From: Desulfobacteraceae bacterium 4572_19
Lineage (GTDB): Bacteria > Desulfobacterota > Desulfobacteria > Desulfobacterales > NBLS01
Direction: 5' to 3'
Assembly: GCA_002084385.1 (NCBI GenBank)
Contig: NBLS01000058.1
Coordinates: 1 to 8,793, forward strand
DNA length: 8,793 nucleotides
Numbering within the stretch: position 1 is the stretch's first letter; every line of letters begins with the position of its first letter. Of this stretch, positions 1-6,621 are shown in pieces. The notes beneath the pieces are model-generated. The model saw only the letters and a list, made by a program, of their open reading frames with translations, searched no databases and was not told where the DNA came from. Made by a program: the position numbers and the translations under genes.

Positions 1-456
1 TATCAGGCGAAACAAACAGGAAGGAACAGAGTTGTATGGAGAAAATGATTAAAATATCTGATTATGAAATTAAAGAACTTTTATATAAGGGAAAATACTC
101 AATAACAAATTATCACCGGCAGAGAAACAGGAAATACTTAGAATATGCAATAGTGAGGAATATATGAATCTTCCGCCGTCTCAGATAGTTCCCGTTCTTG
201 CAGACAAAGGTACTTTTATAGCTTCAGAATCAAGTTTTTACAGAGTTTTGCATGAGAACGACCAGCAACATCATAGAGGTAAAAGTCAGGCATGCAAGCG
301 TAAAAAACCAAAAGGGTTTACAGCAACAGGTCCAAATCAAGTATGGACATGGGACATAACATACTTACCTTCATTGATAAAAGGGGTATTTTTTATCTTT
401 ATATGATAATAGATATATACAGTCGTAAAATTGTCGGTTGGGAAGTCCATGATACC
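1..456 (+). pseudogene. IS3-family transposase remnant (OrfB middle part), frameshifted and truncated
   Basis: This is the decayed middle part of an IS3-family (IS150-like) DDE transposase. The best-preserved segment is 164-406, with LPPSQIVPVLADKG, ASESSFYRVL, QQHHRGKSQ and ATGPNQVWTWDITYLP. The Asp of WDITY (codon 353-355) is the first catalytic Asp of the DDE core. In-frame sequence upstream to about 101 reads NNKLSPAEKQEILRICNSEEY, normal for the family. Before that, homologous-looking coding lies in another frame (open from the window edge through an ATG at 36), so one frameshift falls near 96-103. A second lies at the T6 run 389-394: after it the other frame reads FYLYMIIDIYSRKIVGWEVHDT. 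Coding similarity stops at about 456, exactly where repeat copy 1 begins. The second Asp and Glu of the DDE triad are missing, so no active enzyme is made. The family call is confident; the exact subgroup is not. Confidence 0.88.
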
Positions 457-593
457 TCATCTTCGCATAAACAGCTTGTCATATATAGGACAACTATTAT
501 ATGACAAGCTGTTTATGCGAATATAAGGCACTTGTAAACGCTTATAAATGTGAGATTATCGAAAAATCACATTTCTTGTTCGTGAACGGATAC
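454..593 (+). repeat. Palindromic MITE-like repeat, copy 1 (left end truncated)
   Basis: First of five related repeats in the window, in the orientation large hairpin then small hairpin. Hairpin arms are 462-485 and 498-521 (24 nt each, perfectly complementary) around a 12-nt loop. They are followed by a decayed inner motif (CTTGTAAACGCTTATAA), a small hairpin (AAATGTGA ... TCACATTT) and the end motif GTGAACGGATAC at 582-593. Compared with copy 2, the left 16 or so bases (GTAAGCGTTCACAAGC) are absent and the IS3 transposase remnant joins directly at about 454-457. No target duplication can be seen. The copy lies 55 nt beyond the stop of the minus-strand kinase operon, so its strong hairpin could affect the 3' end of that transcript. 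That role is an inference. Confidence 0.93.
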
Positions 594-648
594 GATTTTT
601 TCAACTATTAAAAGTCAATATTCATAGTAGATATCTACACAGTATGGA

Positions 649-2142
649 TTAATCCTTTTCCTCTAATATTTTATTTAAAACTTCAGCCATCTGATCTTTC
701 GAGAATGGCTTTGGTATAACACCGTAAAAACCATATTCTTTGTAGTTTGACATAATTGGATCATTAGAATAACTACTGGAAATAATAGCTTTCACTTTTG
801 GATCAATTTTCAACAATTCAGAAATAGTTTGTACACCTCCCATACCTTCATGAACAGTTAGCGCAAGAATTACTACATCAAACGGGTTTTTAGATTGATA
901 TGCGTTGTGATATAATTTGATAGCTTGGGCACCTTCAGTAGCTAAAGTAGTCTTATATCCAATTTGAATTAACATTCTATCAAGCATCTTTAATATGGGC
1001 TCCTGGTCGTCCATTATTAAAATTTTGCCTTGATCATGATCTTCAGATGCAGGCAGATAAATTGAAAAAATTGTGCCTTCACTTAATTCAGATTCGACAG
1101 TGATATGTCCATCATGTTTTTTTATAATTGAATATGTTATTGCTAATCCAAGGCCACGGCCTTTTTGTTTTGTAGAAAAATAAGGATCAAATATTTTTGA
1201 AAGATGCTTATCTGCAATGCCAATGCCATTGTCTTGAATCATAACTTTAATATAGTTTCCTTGAGGTAATGGGATATGGCTATCAGGATCAATGGATATA
1301 TTTTCAGCTTTTATTAGAATTTTACAGTCTTCGACCATTGCCTCGTTTGAGTTTGTTACAAGGTTAACGATCACTTGATTAAATTGATTTGGATCAATTA
1401 TGGCCTTCCACAAATCTTCAGGAAAGTCAAAGTCACATATAGAATTTTCACCTCTTAAAACAAAGCTTGCTGATTCCTTTATTAAAGAATCTAAAGAAAA
1501 TGTTTTTTTAATGGGAGCACCACCCTTGGCAAATGTAATGAGTTGGTGAGTTAGACTCTGAGCCTGCTTTGTGCTTTCTTGAACATCCATTAAAACCTCA
1601 AACAACTCTTCATCTTGATTTGTTTGGGATAATGCATAGGAGATATTACTCGTAATGACCCTAAGCATGTTATTAAAATCATGGGCGATGTTACCTGCCA
1701 AAGTACCAATCGCTTGCATTTTTTGAGATTGACGGAGTTGTTTTTCTAATTGCTTCATTTTTACTTCCATCTTTGCTTTGTAAAGAACCATTTCCACAGT
1801 AGCTTTCAAATCTTCATGCTTCACGGGTTTTATCAGGTATCCGAAGGGTTCTGTCACTTTAGCTCTCTCTAATACTTGCTCGTCAGAATAAGCTGTAAGG
1901 TATATCACGGGAATAGGATAGGAGAGATGTATTTGACGAGCTGCTTCAATTCCATCCATTTTACCATTCAGCACAATATCCATTAATATTAGATCAGGTT
2001 GATTTTTTTTCGCTTGTTGAATTGCTTGCTCTGCTGAATTTGCAATAGAAATGACATTGTATTTCAATTGTTTTAATTCATCTTGAAGACTGAGAGCTAT
2101 TATAGGCTCATCTTCCACAATAAGAATGCTGGAGTTTTTCAT
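649..2142 (-). CDS. Hybrid sensor histidine kinase, REC-HisKA-HATPase-REC
   Basis: A soluble 497-aa hybrid kinase with no membrane segment. Residues about 4-122 form a receiver with a complete active site: acidic pair E10/D11, phosphoacceptor D55 in LILMD, T83 and K105. A coiled linker (about 123-140) leads to a HisKA H-box, GNIAHDFNN, with H154 as phosphoacceptor. The ATPase domain shows an N-box (NQVIVNLVTNSNEAM, about 255-269), G1 DNGIGI (304-309) and G2 KGRGLGLA (327-334). A second receiver fills about 372-493, with D378/D379, S455-S457 and K478 kept but Ala427 where the phosphorylated Asp is expected. The ATG follows an AAAGGG-type ribosome binding site. The gene starts 14 nt after the upstream kinase, so the two are probably one transcript. 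The first receiver may accept phosphate from that partner and control the core kinase. Domain calls are firm; signal and output are unknown. Confidence 0.93.
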   Translation of the reverse strand: MKNSSILIVEDEPIIALSLQDELKQLKYNVISIANSAEQAIQQAKKNQPDLILMDIVLNGKMDGIEAARQIHLSYPIPVIYLTAYSDEQVLERAKVTEPFGYLIKPVKHEDLKATVEMVLYKAKMEVKMKQLEKQLRQSQKMQAIGTLAGNIAHDFNNMLRVITSNISYALSQTNQDEELFEVLMDVQESTKQAQSLTHQLITFAKGGAPIKKTFSLDSLIKESASFVLRGENSICDFDFPEDLWKAIIDPNQFNQVIVNLVTNSNEAMVEDCKILIKAENISIDPDSHIPLPQGNYIKVMIQDNGIGIADKHLSKIFDPYFSTKQKGRGLGLAITYSIIKKHDGHITVESELSEGTIFSIYLPASEDHDQGKILIMDDQEPILKMLDRMLIQIGYKTTLATEGAQAIKLYHNAYQSKNPFDVVILALTVHEGMGGVQTISELLKIDPKVKAIISSSYSNDPIMSNYKEYGFYGVIPKPFSKDQMAEVLNKILEEKD

Positions 2143-2156
2143 GGGTGTCCCTTTCT

Positions 2157-4829
2157 TTAATTGGATTGAGGAAATGTGATCATGAACGTAGTACCCTGTT
2201 TCCTGCTCAGATTAATTGTGCCATGAAGTTGGTTTGTTAAAGCAACAACCAATTTCATCCCTAGTGATTTTACCTTTCTAAAGTTAATTTCTTCTAAAAA
2301 GCCAACCCCATCGTCATGGATCGTCAGTATAAATTGATCGTTCGTGTCTTTATCGAATATGATATGGAGTTTACCCTGTTTACCCTGTGGAAAAGCATGT
2401 TTAAAAGCGTTGGAGATAAGTTCATTAAGGATTAAACCACATGGAATAGCTCTGTCAATATCAAGAAAAATATCGTGTACCTCTACTTTGAGAATGACCT
2501 GTCTTGCATAAACTCCATAAGAGGAAATCAAAGAATTGCATAAGTCACTGATAAACTTACTGAAACTAATCTTGGTAAAATCTTGGGTTTGGTATAATTT
2601 CTCATGAATGAGAGCCATTGTTTGAATACGATTTCGAGTTTCGTTAAATAACAATAAGTCATCTTTATCCTTAATTCGTGATGTTTGAAGCTGAAGAGAA
2701 GAAGATATTATAGCCATGTTGTTTTTCACCCGATGATGGATTTCTTTCAGAAGCACTTCTTTTTCTTTAAGCGAGGCTTTGATTTGTGCTTCAGCTTTCT
2801 TACCTTCCGTGACATCTCGCACAACTACAATTATTTGATCCTCAAGTAATGGCAAGTATCTCGCTTCAAAATGTTTTTCCCCAGCAGGACGGGGCAACGT
2901 ATATTCTACGCTGACTAATGCTTCACCTTGAAGGATTTTATCTATCGCCTCTTGAGACAGGTCTCCGATTTCTGGAGGTAACACATCCTGTATACGTTTT
3001 TCCATGAAGGTTTCCGGAGGAATATATAAATCAGATAACTGTCCTGCTTGATAACCAATAATGGTTCCATCGGATTTGAGCCAAAAATAGATATCGGGAA
3101 AGGAATTGAAAATAGCTTGTTGCTCACTATTTTTTTGAAGTAATGCTCTTTCTGCTATTTTACGTTCCGTTATATCCGTAATTATAGAAATAAATCCTAT
3201 GAGTTTTCCATGTTCATTTCGCTTATATTCCCAATCAATAGTAATATCAATTATATCTCCATTTAGTTTTCTATTTTGTCCGGTATAAGTGGTAGGTTCC
3301 GGTTGCTCTTTTTTGAGATATTCAATATATTTCTTCATGCTTTCAGATTCAGATTCAGTTCGAGCATTATCCCAAAGTTTCCTTTTTCCTATAATTTCAT
3401 CTATTGGATAACCTAATATTTTAGCATATGATTCATTGCAATAGACAACAGTTCCATCTAAATCATTTTCTTGTATTCCATGGGAAATAGTATCAACTAA
3501 GGTTCGATAATTCGATTCACTTTTTCGTAACTTTCCCTCTGTTATCTTACGTTCAGTGATGTCTTGTACGTGAGATATAAAGTATAATGAATTACCTTGA
3601 TCATCCTTAACAAGTGAAATTGTAACTGCTCCCCATATCAAACTACCATCTTTATGAAAGTATCGTTTCTCAAGTACAGCATGTTCAACTTCACCAAATG
3701 TTGCTTGTTTTATAAATTTAGAACTAACATCTAAGTCTTCTGGATGGGTGATGTCATCCACAGTCATGTTTTCAAGCTCTTCTTTACTATAACCAAATAT
3801 CTCACTCATTTGATTGTTGACTCGTATAAAATGTCTGTCTAAGCTTATTAAGCACATTCCCATATTGCTGTTATCGAAAGCAAGACGGAATCGGTTCTCA
3901 CTCTCTCTTAATTCCGCCTCTGCCTGCATGCGGTCGGTGATGTCTTGTGACATCAACGTAAATCCAACCAATTCGTGGTCATTATTCCATATACCTGATA
4001 CTCTGGATGAAATAATGCGTAAGTTTTCTTCTTTTTTCTGTTCAGTTATATATTTATAAGATCCTTCCTTTTTAACGATTTCGATAGCTCTTTCAAAGCG
4101 GGACGGTTCTATTTTTTCCTTCGTGTGAACTTCCATAACAGTCTTACCAATGACTTCTTTCGCTGTGTAACCAAAAAAATCTTCAGCCATTGGATTGTAA
4201 TATTCGATACGTAAATCAAGGTCGGTAGTGGCAATTGCCATTTCTGTAGAGGAGCGCAAAATATTATCAAGATAAATTGTTTTTTCCTTTAAGGCTTCCT
4301 CTGCATGCTTACGATCCTCTTCCACTTCTATGCTGTGTAGAGCATAAGTAATATTGCTGGCAATATCTTCAAACAAAGATTGTTCTTCTTGGTCGATGGC
4401 AAAATCTTTGGAGATGGTCACAGTCAAAAATCCATAGATACTTCCTGCATGTTCCAGTCGAACACTCATCCCCGTTTTTTCACCAAACATTTCAGCTAAT
4501 GGGCAATTAGCACAAGAGGTAGAAGGATTATCAAGTATTATGACACCTGACCTTGATAATGTCTCATTCCCACAAAAAGGTAAATCGCCATTCTTTAGTT
4601 TCTCGATCATTGGTAAGAATTCCTTACCCAATCCAGTTTCAGCACTTCTTATAAATTTTCCTGATTTATTCAAAATGGTGATCCATGAATAGTAGTATCC
4701 ACGGCTTTCAGTCAGGCTATCGCAAACACCCTGAATCAAACGTTGAGTATCCTTTTCAATGATGATAAGTCGATTGATGTTCCTGATAGCATTCAGCACC
4801 AAATTGAGATGTTCTATTCTCTTTTTCAA
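2157..4829 (-). CDS. Cytoplasmic GAF-PAS-PAS-PAS-PAS-HisKA_2 sensor histidine kinase
   Basis: An 890-aa multi-input sensor kinase without signal peptide or membrane segments. Domain order: GAF (about 1-165) with three cysteines, C86, C106 and C109, in CANCPLAE; PAS1 about 175-300; PAS2 about 305-432; PAS3 about 435-560; PAS4 about 562-680. Each PAS ends in a variant of the usual exit sequence (SQDITDR, VQDITERK, ITDITERK, VRDVTEGK). The transmitter is the HisKA_2 type: LLKEIHHRVKNN with H698/H699, of which H699 next to Arg is the likely phosphoacceptor. The HATPase has N-box LILNELISNAFKHAFP (799-814), G1 HDDGVGF and G2 SLGMKLV. The start is TTG: TGA lies in frame two codons upstream and AAGGA sits 9 nt before it. 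It is first of a two-gene operon and probably phosphorylates a receiver in trans, the N-terminal REC of the next gene being the obvious candidate. Ligands are unknown. Confidence 0.93.
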   Translation of the reverse strand: MKKRIEHLNLVLNAIRNINRLIIIEKDTQRLIQGVCDSLTESRGYYYSWITILNKSGKFIRSAETGLGKEFLPMIEKLKNGDLPFCGNETLSRSGVIILDNPSTSCANCPLAEMFGEKTGMSVRLEHAGSIYGFLTVTISKDFAIDQEEQSLFEDIASNITYALHSIEVEEDRKHAEEALKEKTIYLDNILRSSTEMAIATTDLDLRIEYYNPMAEDFFGYTAKEVIGKTVMEVHTKEKIEPSRFERAIEIVKKEGSYKYITEQKKEENLRIISSRVSGIWNNDHELVGFTLMSQDITDRMQAEAELRESENRFRLAFDNSNMGMCLISLDRHFIRVNNQMSEIFGYSKEELENMTVDDITHPEDLDVSSKFIKQATFGEVEHAVLEKRYFHKDGSLIWGAVTISLVKDDQGNSLYFISHVQDITERKITEGKLRKSESNYRTLVDTISHGIQENDLDGTVVYCNESYAKILGYPIDEIIGKRKLWDNARTESESESMKKYIEYLKKEQPEPTTYTGQNRKLNGDIIDITIDWEYKRNEHGKLIGFISIITDITERKIAERALLQKNSEQQAIFNSFPDIYFWLKSDGTIIGYQAGQLSDLYIPPETFMEKRIQDVLPPEIGDLSQEAIDKILQGEALVSVEYTLPRPAGEKHFEARYLPLLEDQIIVVVRDVTEGKKAEAQIKASLKEKEVLLKEIHHRVKNNMAIISSSLQLQTSRIKDKDDLLLFNETRNRIQTMALIHEKLYQTQDFTKISFSKFISDLCNSLISSYGVYARQVILKVEVHDIFLDIDRAIPCGLILNELISNAFKHAFPQGKQGKLHIIFDKDTNDQFILTIHDDGVGFLEEINFRKVKSLGMKLVVALTNQLHGTINLSRKQGTTFMITFPQSN

Positions 4830-4838
4830 TTCTCAGTA

Positions 4839-4843
4839 TCCTT
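4839..4843 (-). promoter_or_regulatory. Ribosome binding site that fixes the TTG start of the GAF-PAS kinase
   Basis: On the minus strand AAGGA is followed by 9 nt and then TTG (4829-4827). An in-frame TGA lies at codon -2, so translation cannot begin further upstream. The next in-frame Met is far inside the GAF domain. This supports the rare TTG start. Confidence 0.7.
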
Positions 4844-4937
4844 CAATTTTAGGTTACAAATTCTCTAAATAAAAGTCTTGTTTAACGATGCGGTGATCAT
4901 AACCATGAACAGGATGCTAATATTCGTTACATTTTTC

Positions 4938-5092
4938 GTAAGCGTTCACAAGCACCTCATCTTCGCATAAACAGCTTGTCATACATAGGACAACTATTAT
5001 ATGATAAGCTGTTTATGCGAATATAAGGCACTTGTGAACGCTTACAAATGTGAGATTACCGAAAAATCACATTTCTTGGTCGTGAACGTATC
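4938..5092 (+). repeat. Palindromic MITE-like repeat, copy 2 (most complete)
   Basis: The best copy for defining the family, in the same orientation as copy 1. It opens with GTAAGCGTTCACAAG (4938-4952), whose perfect 15-bp inverted partner CTTGTGAACGCTTAC lies at 5031-5045. Inside are 24-nt hairpin arms 4962-4985 and 4998-5021 with two arm mismatches: TCATACA against the usual TCATATA, and ATGATAAG against ATGACAAG. The small hairpin has arms AAATGTGA (5046-5053) and TCACATTT (5067-5074). The far end reads GTGAACG and then departs from the expected GTTAC, so this terminus is degraded at about 5088-5092. The left end is about 109 bp upstream of the minus-strand kinase start, inside the region where its promoter should lie. 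Confidence 0.94.
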
Positions 5093-5228
5093 AGCTATAG
5101 ATGCCACTACACCACAGCAAGAACTCTTTAAACGTTATAAAAAACGTTCAAGTGTAGCCTATGCTCTACCTTCTCTTTGGTGGGTTCTCCGTTTGTTGTC
5201 CCGATTTTATGTATTGACACAACGATAA
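5089..5228 (+). other. Orphan reading-frame fragment abutting repeat copy 2
   Basis: Immediately after the degraded end of copy 2, an open frame runs to TAA at 5226-5228. It encodes SAIDATTPQQELFKRYKKRS followed by a tryptophan-, leucine- and arginine-rich tail ending LLSRFYVLTQR. The only upstream Met in frame (5001) lies inside the repeat hairpin, so no credible start of its own is visible and no ribosome binding site is evident. It could be the C-terminal remnant of a gene displaced by the repeat, or chance coding. I do not recognise a family. Confidence 0.25.
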
Positions 5229-5240
5229 CTCATGTAATAC
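5214..5240 (+). promoter_or_regulatory. Candidate promoter for the Fic gene
   Basis: An exact TTGACA (5214-5219) is followed after 15 bp by TAATAC (5235-5240). The spacer is shorter than the optimal 17 bp, so this is weak evidence. It lies 51-77 bp upstream of the Fic ATG in an otherwise empty interval and on the correct strand. Confidence 0.35.
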
Positions 5241-5290
5241 AGTTGTTCACTGTTTGGGTGTAAAATAAAGCATGGATATTGGGAAAATAG

Positions 5291-5989
5291 ATGACGATAA
5301 TAAAAGAAACAACATGGAATATAAATCCAAATAAGGCAAAAGCAATAATGCTTGCCAAACGTCAATTAGCTGAATTTGTTTGTGATGCAGTAAATTTGGA
5401 GGGAATTAATTTTACCCTGCCGGAAATTCAAACACTACTGGATGGAGTTACAGTTGGCGGACATAAAGTAACTGACCAGCAAATAGTGTTAAATCAAGCC
5501 GATACATGGCGGACTTTATTTGATTTAATAGAAAAAAATCAGTTTAAAATTACCATTGAACAAGTCTGTGCTCTCCATTTAATAGCCGCCAAAAATGAAG
5601 CTTTGGAATGGGGAAAATTTAGAACGGGTGGAGTTACTATTGCAGGAACAAGTTATATGCCACCACATGCAGTTTTGTTGCCGGAATTTTTTGAAAAAAT
5701 GGTAATTAAAGCATGTCAAATACCAGACATTTACGATCGAGCCATCTATTTTTTTCTTACAATGGCAAGAAAACAATTTTTTTATGATGTTAATAAACGT
5801 ATGGGGCGTTTTGTTATGAATGGGCTTTTATTAAGTTATGGATACCCTGCTATTAACCTTCCGGTAAAGAGACAATTAGAGTTTAATCAATTGATGCTGG
5901 CTTTTTATGAAACTTCTAATCAAAAACCTATGAATATTTTCTTGCGTTCTTGCTTGGATGAAAAAATTATACAAATTATGAAAGAATAA
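5291..5989 (+). CDS. Fic-fold protein with Gln in place of the catalytic His
   Basis: A 232-aa soluble Fic/DOC-superfamily protein. Fic enzymes usually transfer AMP or another phosphate-containing group to a target hydroxyl. The core motif lies at 162-173, QFFYDVNKRMGR; aligned to HPFxDGNKRxxR it keeps the Phe, Asp, Asn-Lys-Arg and final Arg, but the catalytic His is Gln162 and the loop Gly is Val167. A target-docking flap is visible as FRTGGVTIAGTSYMPPHA (110-127). Near the N-terminus, NLEGINFTLPEIQTLL (35-50) resembles the inhibitory helix motif [S/T]xxxE[G/N] of class II Fic proteins; E37-G38 is kept but position -4 is Ala33. Length is normal for a single Fic domain. GGGAAA about 5 nt upstream of the ATG may serve as ribosome binding site. 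A small ORF starts one base after the stop. Fold assignment is firm; catalytic competence and target are unknown. Confidence 0.88.
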   Translation: MTIIKETTWNINPNKAKAIMLAKRQLAEFVCDAVNLEGINFTLPEIQTLLDGVTVGGHKVTDQQIVLNQADTWRTLFDLIEKNQFKITIEQVCALHLIAAKNEALEWGKFRTGGVTIAGTSYMPPHAVLLPEFFEKMVIKACQIPDIYDRAIYFFLTMARKQFFYDVNKRMGRFVMNGLLLSYGYPAINLPVKRQLEFNQLMLAFYETSNQKPMNIFLRSCLDEKIIQIMKE

Positions 5990-5990
5990 A

Positions 5991-6218
5991 GTGAAAGATA
6001 ATGGAAGGATGGAGATAATAGATAAAGTAATTGATGATTTTAATATTAAAATTATTTTTCGTGATGATAAAACTCTTTTAAACTTTCTTGTTTCTCAGGA
6101 ACAAGATATTTTAGAATCTATATTATGTCACGATCTTGAAACCGAAGGGAATCTTAATTATCTCTTTAGATTTGGTTTTCTTGTAAAAAGGTTGCAACTT
6201 ATGGGATCATTTAAATAG
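5991..6218 (+). CDS. Small unknown protein following the Fic gene
   Basis: A 75-aa ORF with GTG start one base after the Fic stop (TAA-A-GTG), an arrangement that allows translational coupling. An in-frame ATG at 6009 would give 69 aa, but its GGAAGG abuts the start codon, so neither start is certain. The product is acidic in its first half (DKVIDDFN, FRDDKTLL, QEQDILES) and hydrophobic-basic at the end (NYLFRFGFLVKRLQL). No domain is recognised and there is no signal peptide. Its end overlaps the 3' end of the convergent PilZ gene by 12 bp. Position suggests a partner or antitoxin-like regulator of the Fic protein, but nothing in the sequence proves that; it may also be a truncated gene. Confidence 0.5.
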   Translation: MKDNGRMEIIDKVIDDFNIKIIFRDDKTLLNFLVSQEQDILESILCHDLETEGNLNYLFRFGFLVKRLQLMGSFK

Positions 6219-6542
6219 CATACCACTTGATATCCGATTACGTTCCCTTGATACCACGTCTAAAGGCAGTGGTGATAAAAGATGCATGCCTAACTCACCG
6301 TTTTCATGGCTTACCATTATAAAATCTATGTTTACCTTCTCTCCACTTGTAAATATAATTGTTCCTGTTTGCCATCCAGCAAGTAATGGTTTTTTTGTAA
6401 ACGAAAATTTTAATCCTGTTAGAGAAATATTTTCAACTTCAAACTCATATGGAGTGATTTTAATTAATGGTCTGTTACCAGCAGGGTATTCAATTCTTTC
6501 GGCTCTTTTTTTATTTCCTAAATTATTTTTGGAATCTTTCAT
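6207..6542 (-). CDS. PilZ-domain protein (predicted c-di-GMP binding)
   Basis: A 111-aa stand-alone PilZ domain. PilZ proteins bind the second messenger cyclic di-GMP through an N-terminal RxxxR switch and a (D/N)xSxxG strand motif. Here the second motif is clear: NISLTG (38-43, in VENISLTGLKFSF). The first is KKRAERIEY (11-19), where the register for RxxxR gives K12-x3-R16, so the first Arg appears to be Lys. R13 is adjacent and might compensate. The C-terminal half (GWQTGTIIFTSGEKVNIDFI, then GELGMHLLSPLP) matches the PilZ beta-barrel pattern. AAGGAG lies 8 nt before the ATG, a strong ribosome binding site. The gene converges on the Fic module and its TGA end overlaps the small ORF by 12 bp. 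It probably acts as a c-di-GMP-responsive adaptor; its partner is not visible. Confidence 0.83.
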   Translation of the reverse strand: MKDSKNNLGNKKRAERIEYPAGNRPLIKITPYEFEVENISLTGLKFSFTKKPLLAGWQTGTIIFTSGEKVNIDFIMVSHENGELGMHLLSPLPLDVVSRERNRISSGMLFK

Positions 6543-6577
6543 GATTAATTCTCCTTATACAGTATGTATTACGTATT

Positions 6578-6591
6578 ATGAAAATTTTCAT
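6578..6591. promoter_or_regulatory. 14-bp perfect palindrome upstream of the PilZ gene
   Basis: ATGAAAATTTTCAT is a perfect palindrome 35 bp upstream of the PilZ start codon, where a promoter or operator would be expected. No convincing -35/-10 pair with good spacing is seen around it. In AT-rich DNA such a palindrome can arise by chance. Confidence 0.28.
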
Positions 6592-6621
6592 TACTCAAAA
6601 ATAAATTGATATGATATTTTT

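Noticed and set aside
36..167. Open frame from ATG 36 as an independent small gene
   Set aside because: It reads into the wrong frame of the transposase homology after about 101; better explained as the frameshifted upstream part of the IS3 remnant.
454..593. The repeated palindromes considered as a CRISPR array or integron attC sites
   Set aside because: Copies are 99-155 bp, kilobases apart, with no uniform spacers; the integrated genes face both ways and no integrase or attC core sites (GTTRRRY) are seen.
627..638. Palindrome GTAGATATCTAC downstream of the hybrid kinase, considered as a terminator
   Set aside because: Short, AT-rich, no loop and no following U-tract on the gene strand; probably chance.
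3814..4059. Plus-strand open frame within the GAF-PAS kinase
   Set aside because: Shadow of the real minus-strand gene; no start signal or protein similarity.
6286..6609. A 107-codon plus-strand open frame opposite the PilZ gene
   Set aside because: It is antisense to a gene with clear PilZ motifs and a strong ribosome binding site; its translation shows no domain.
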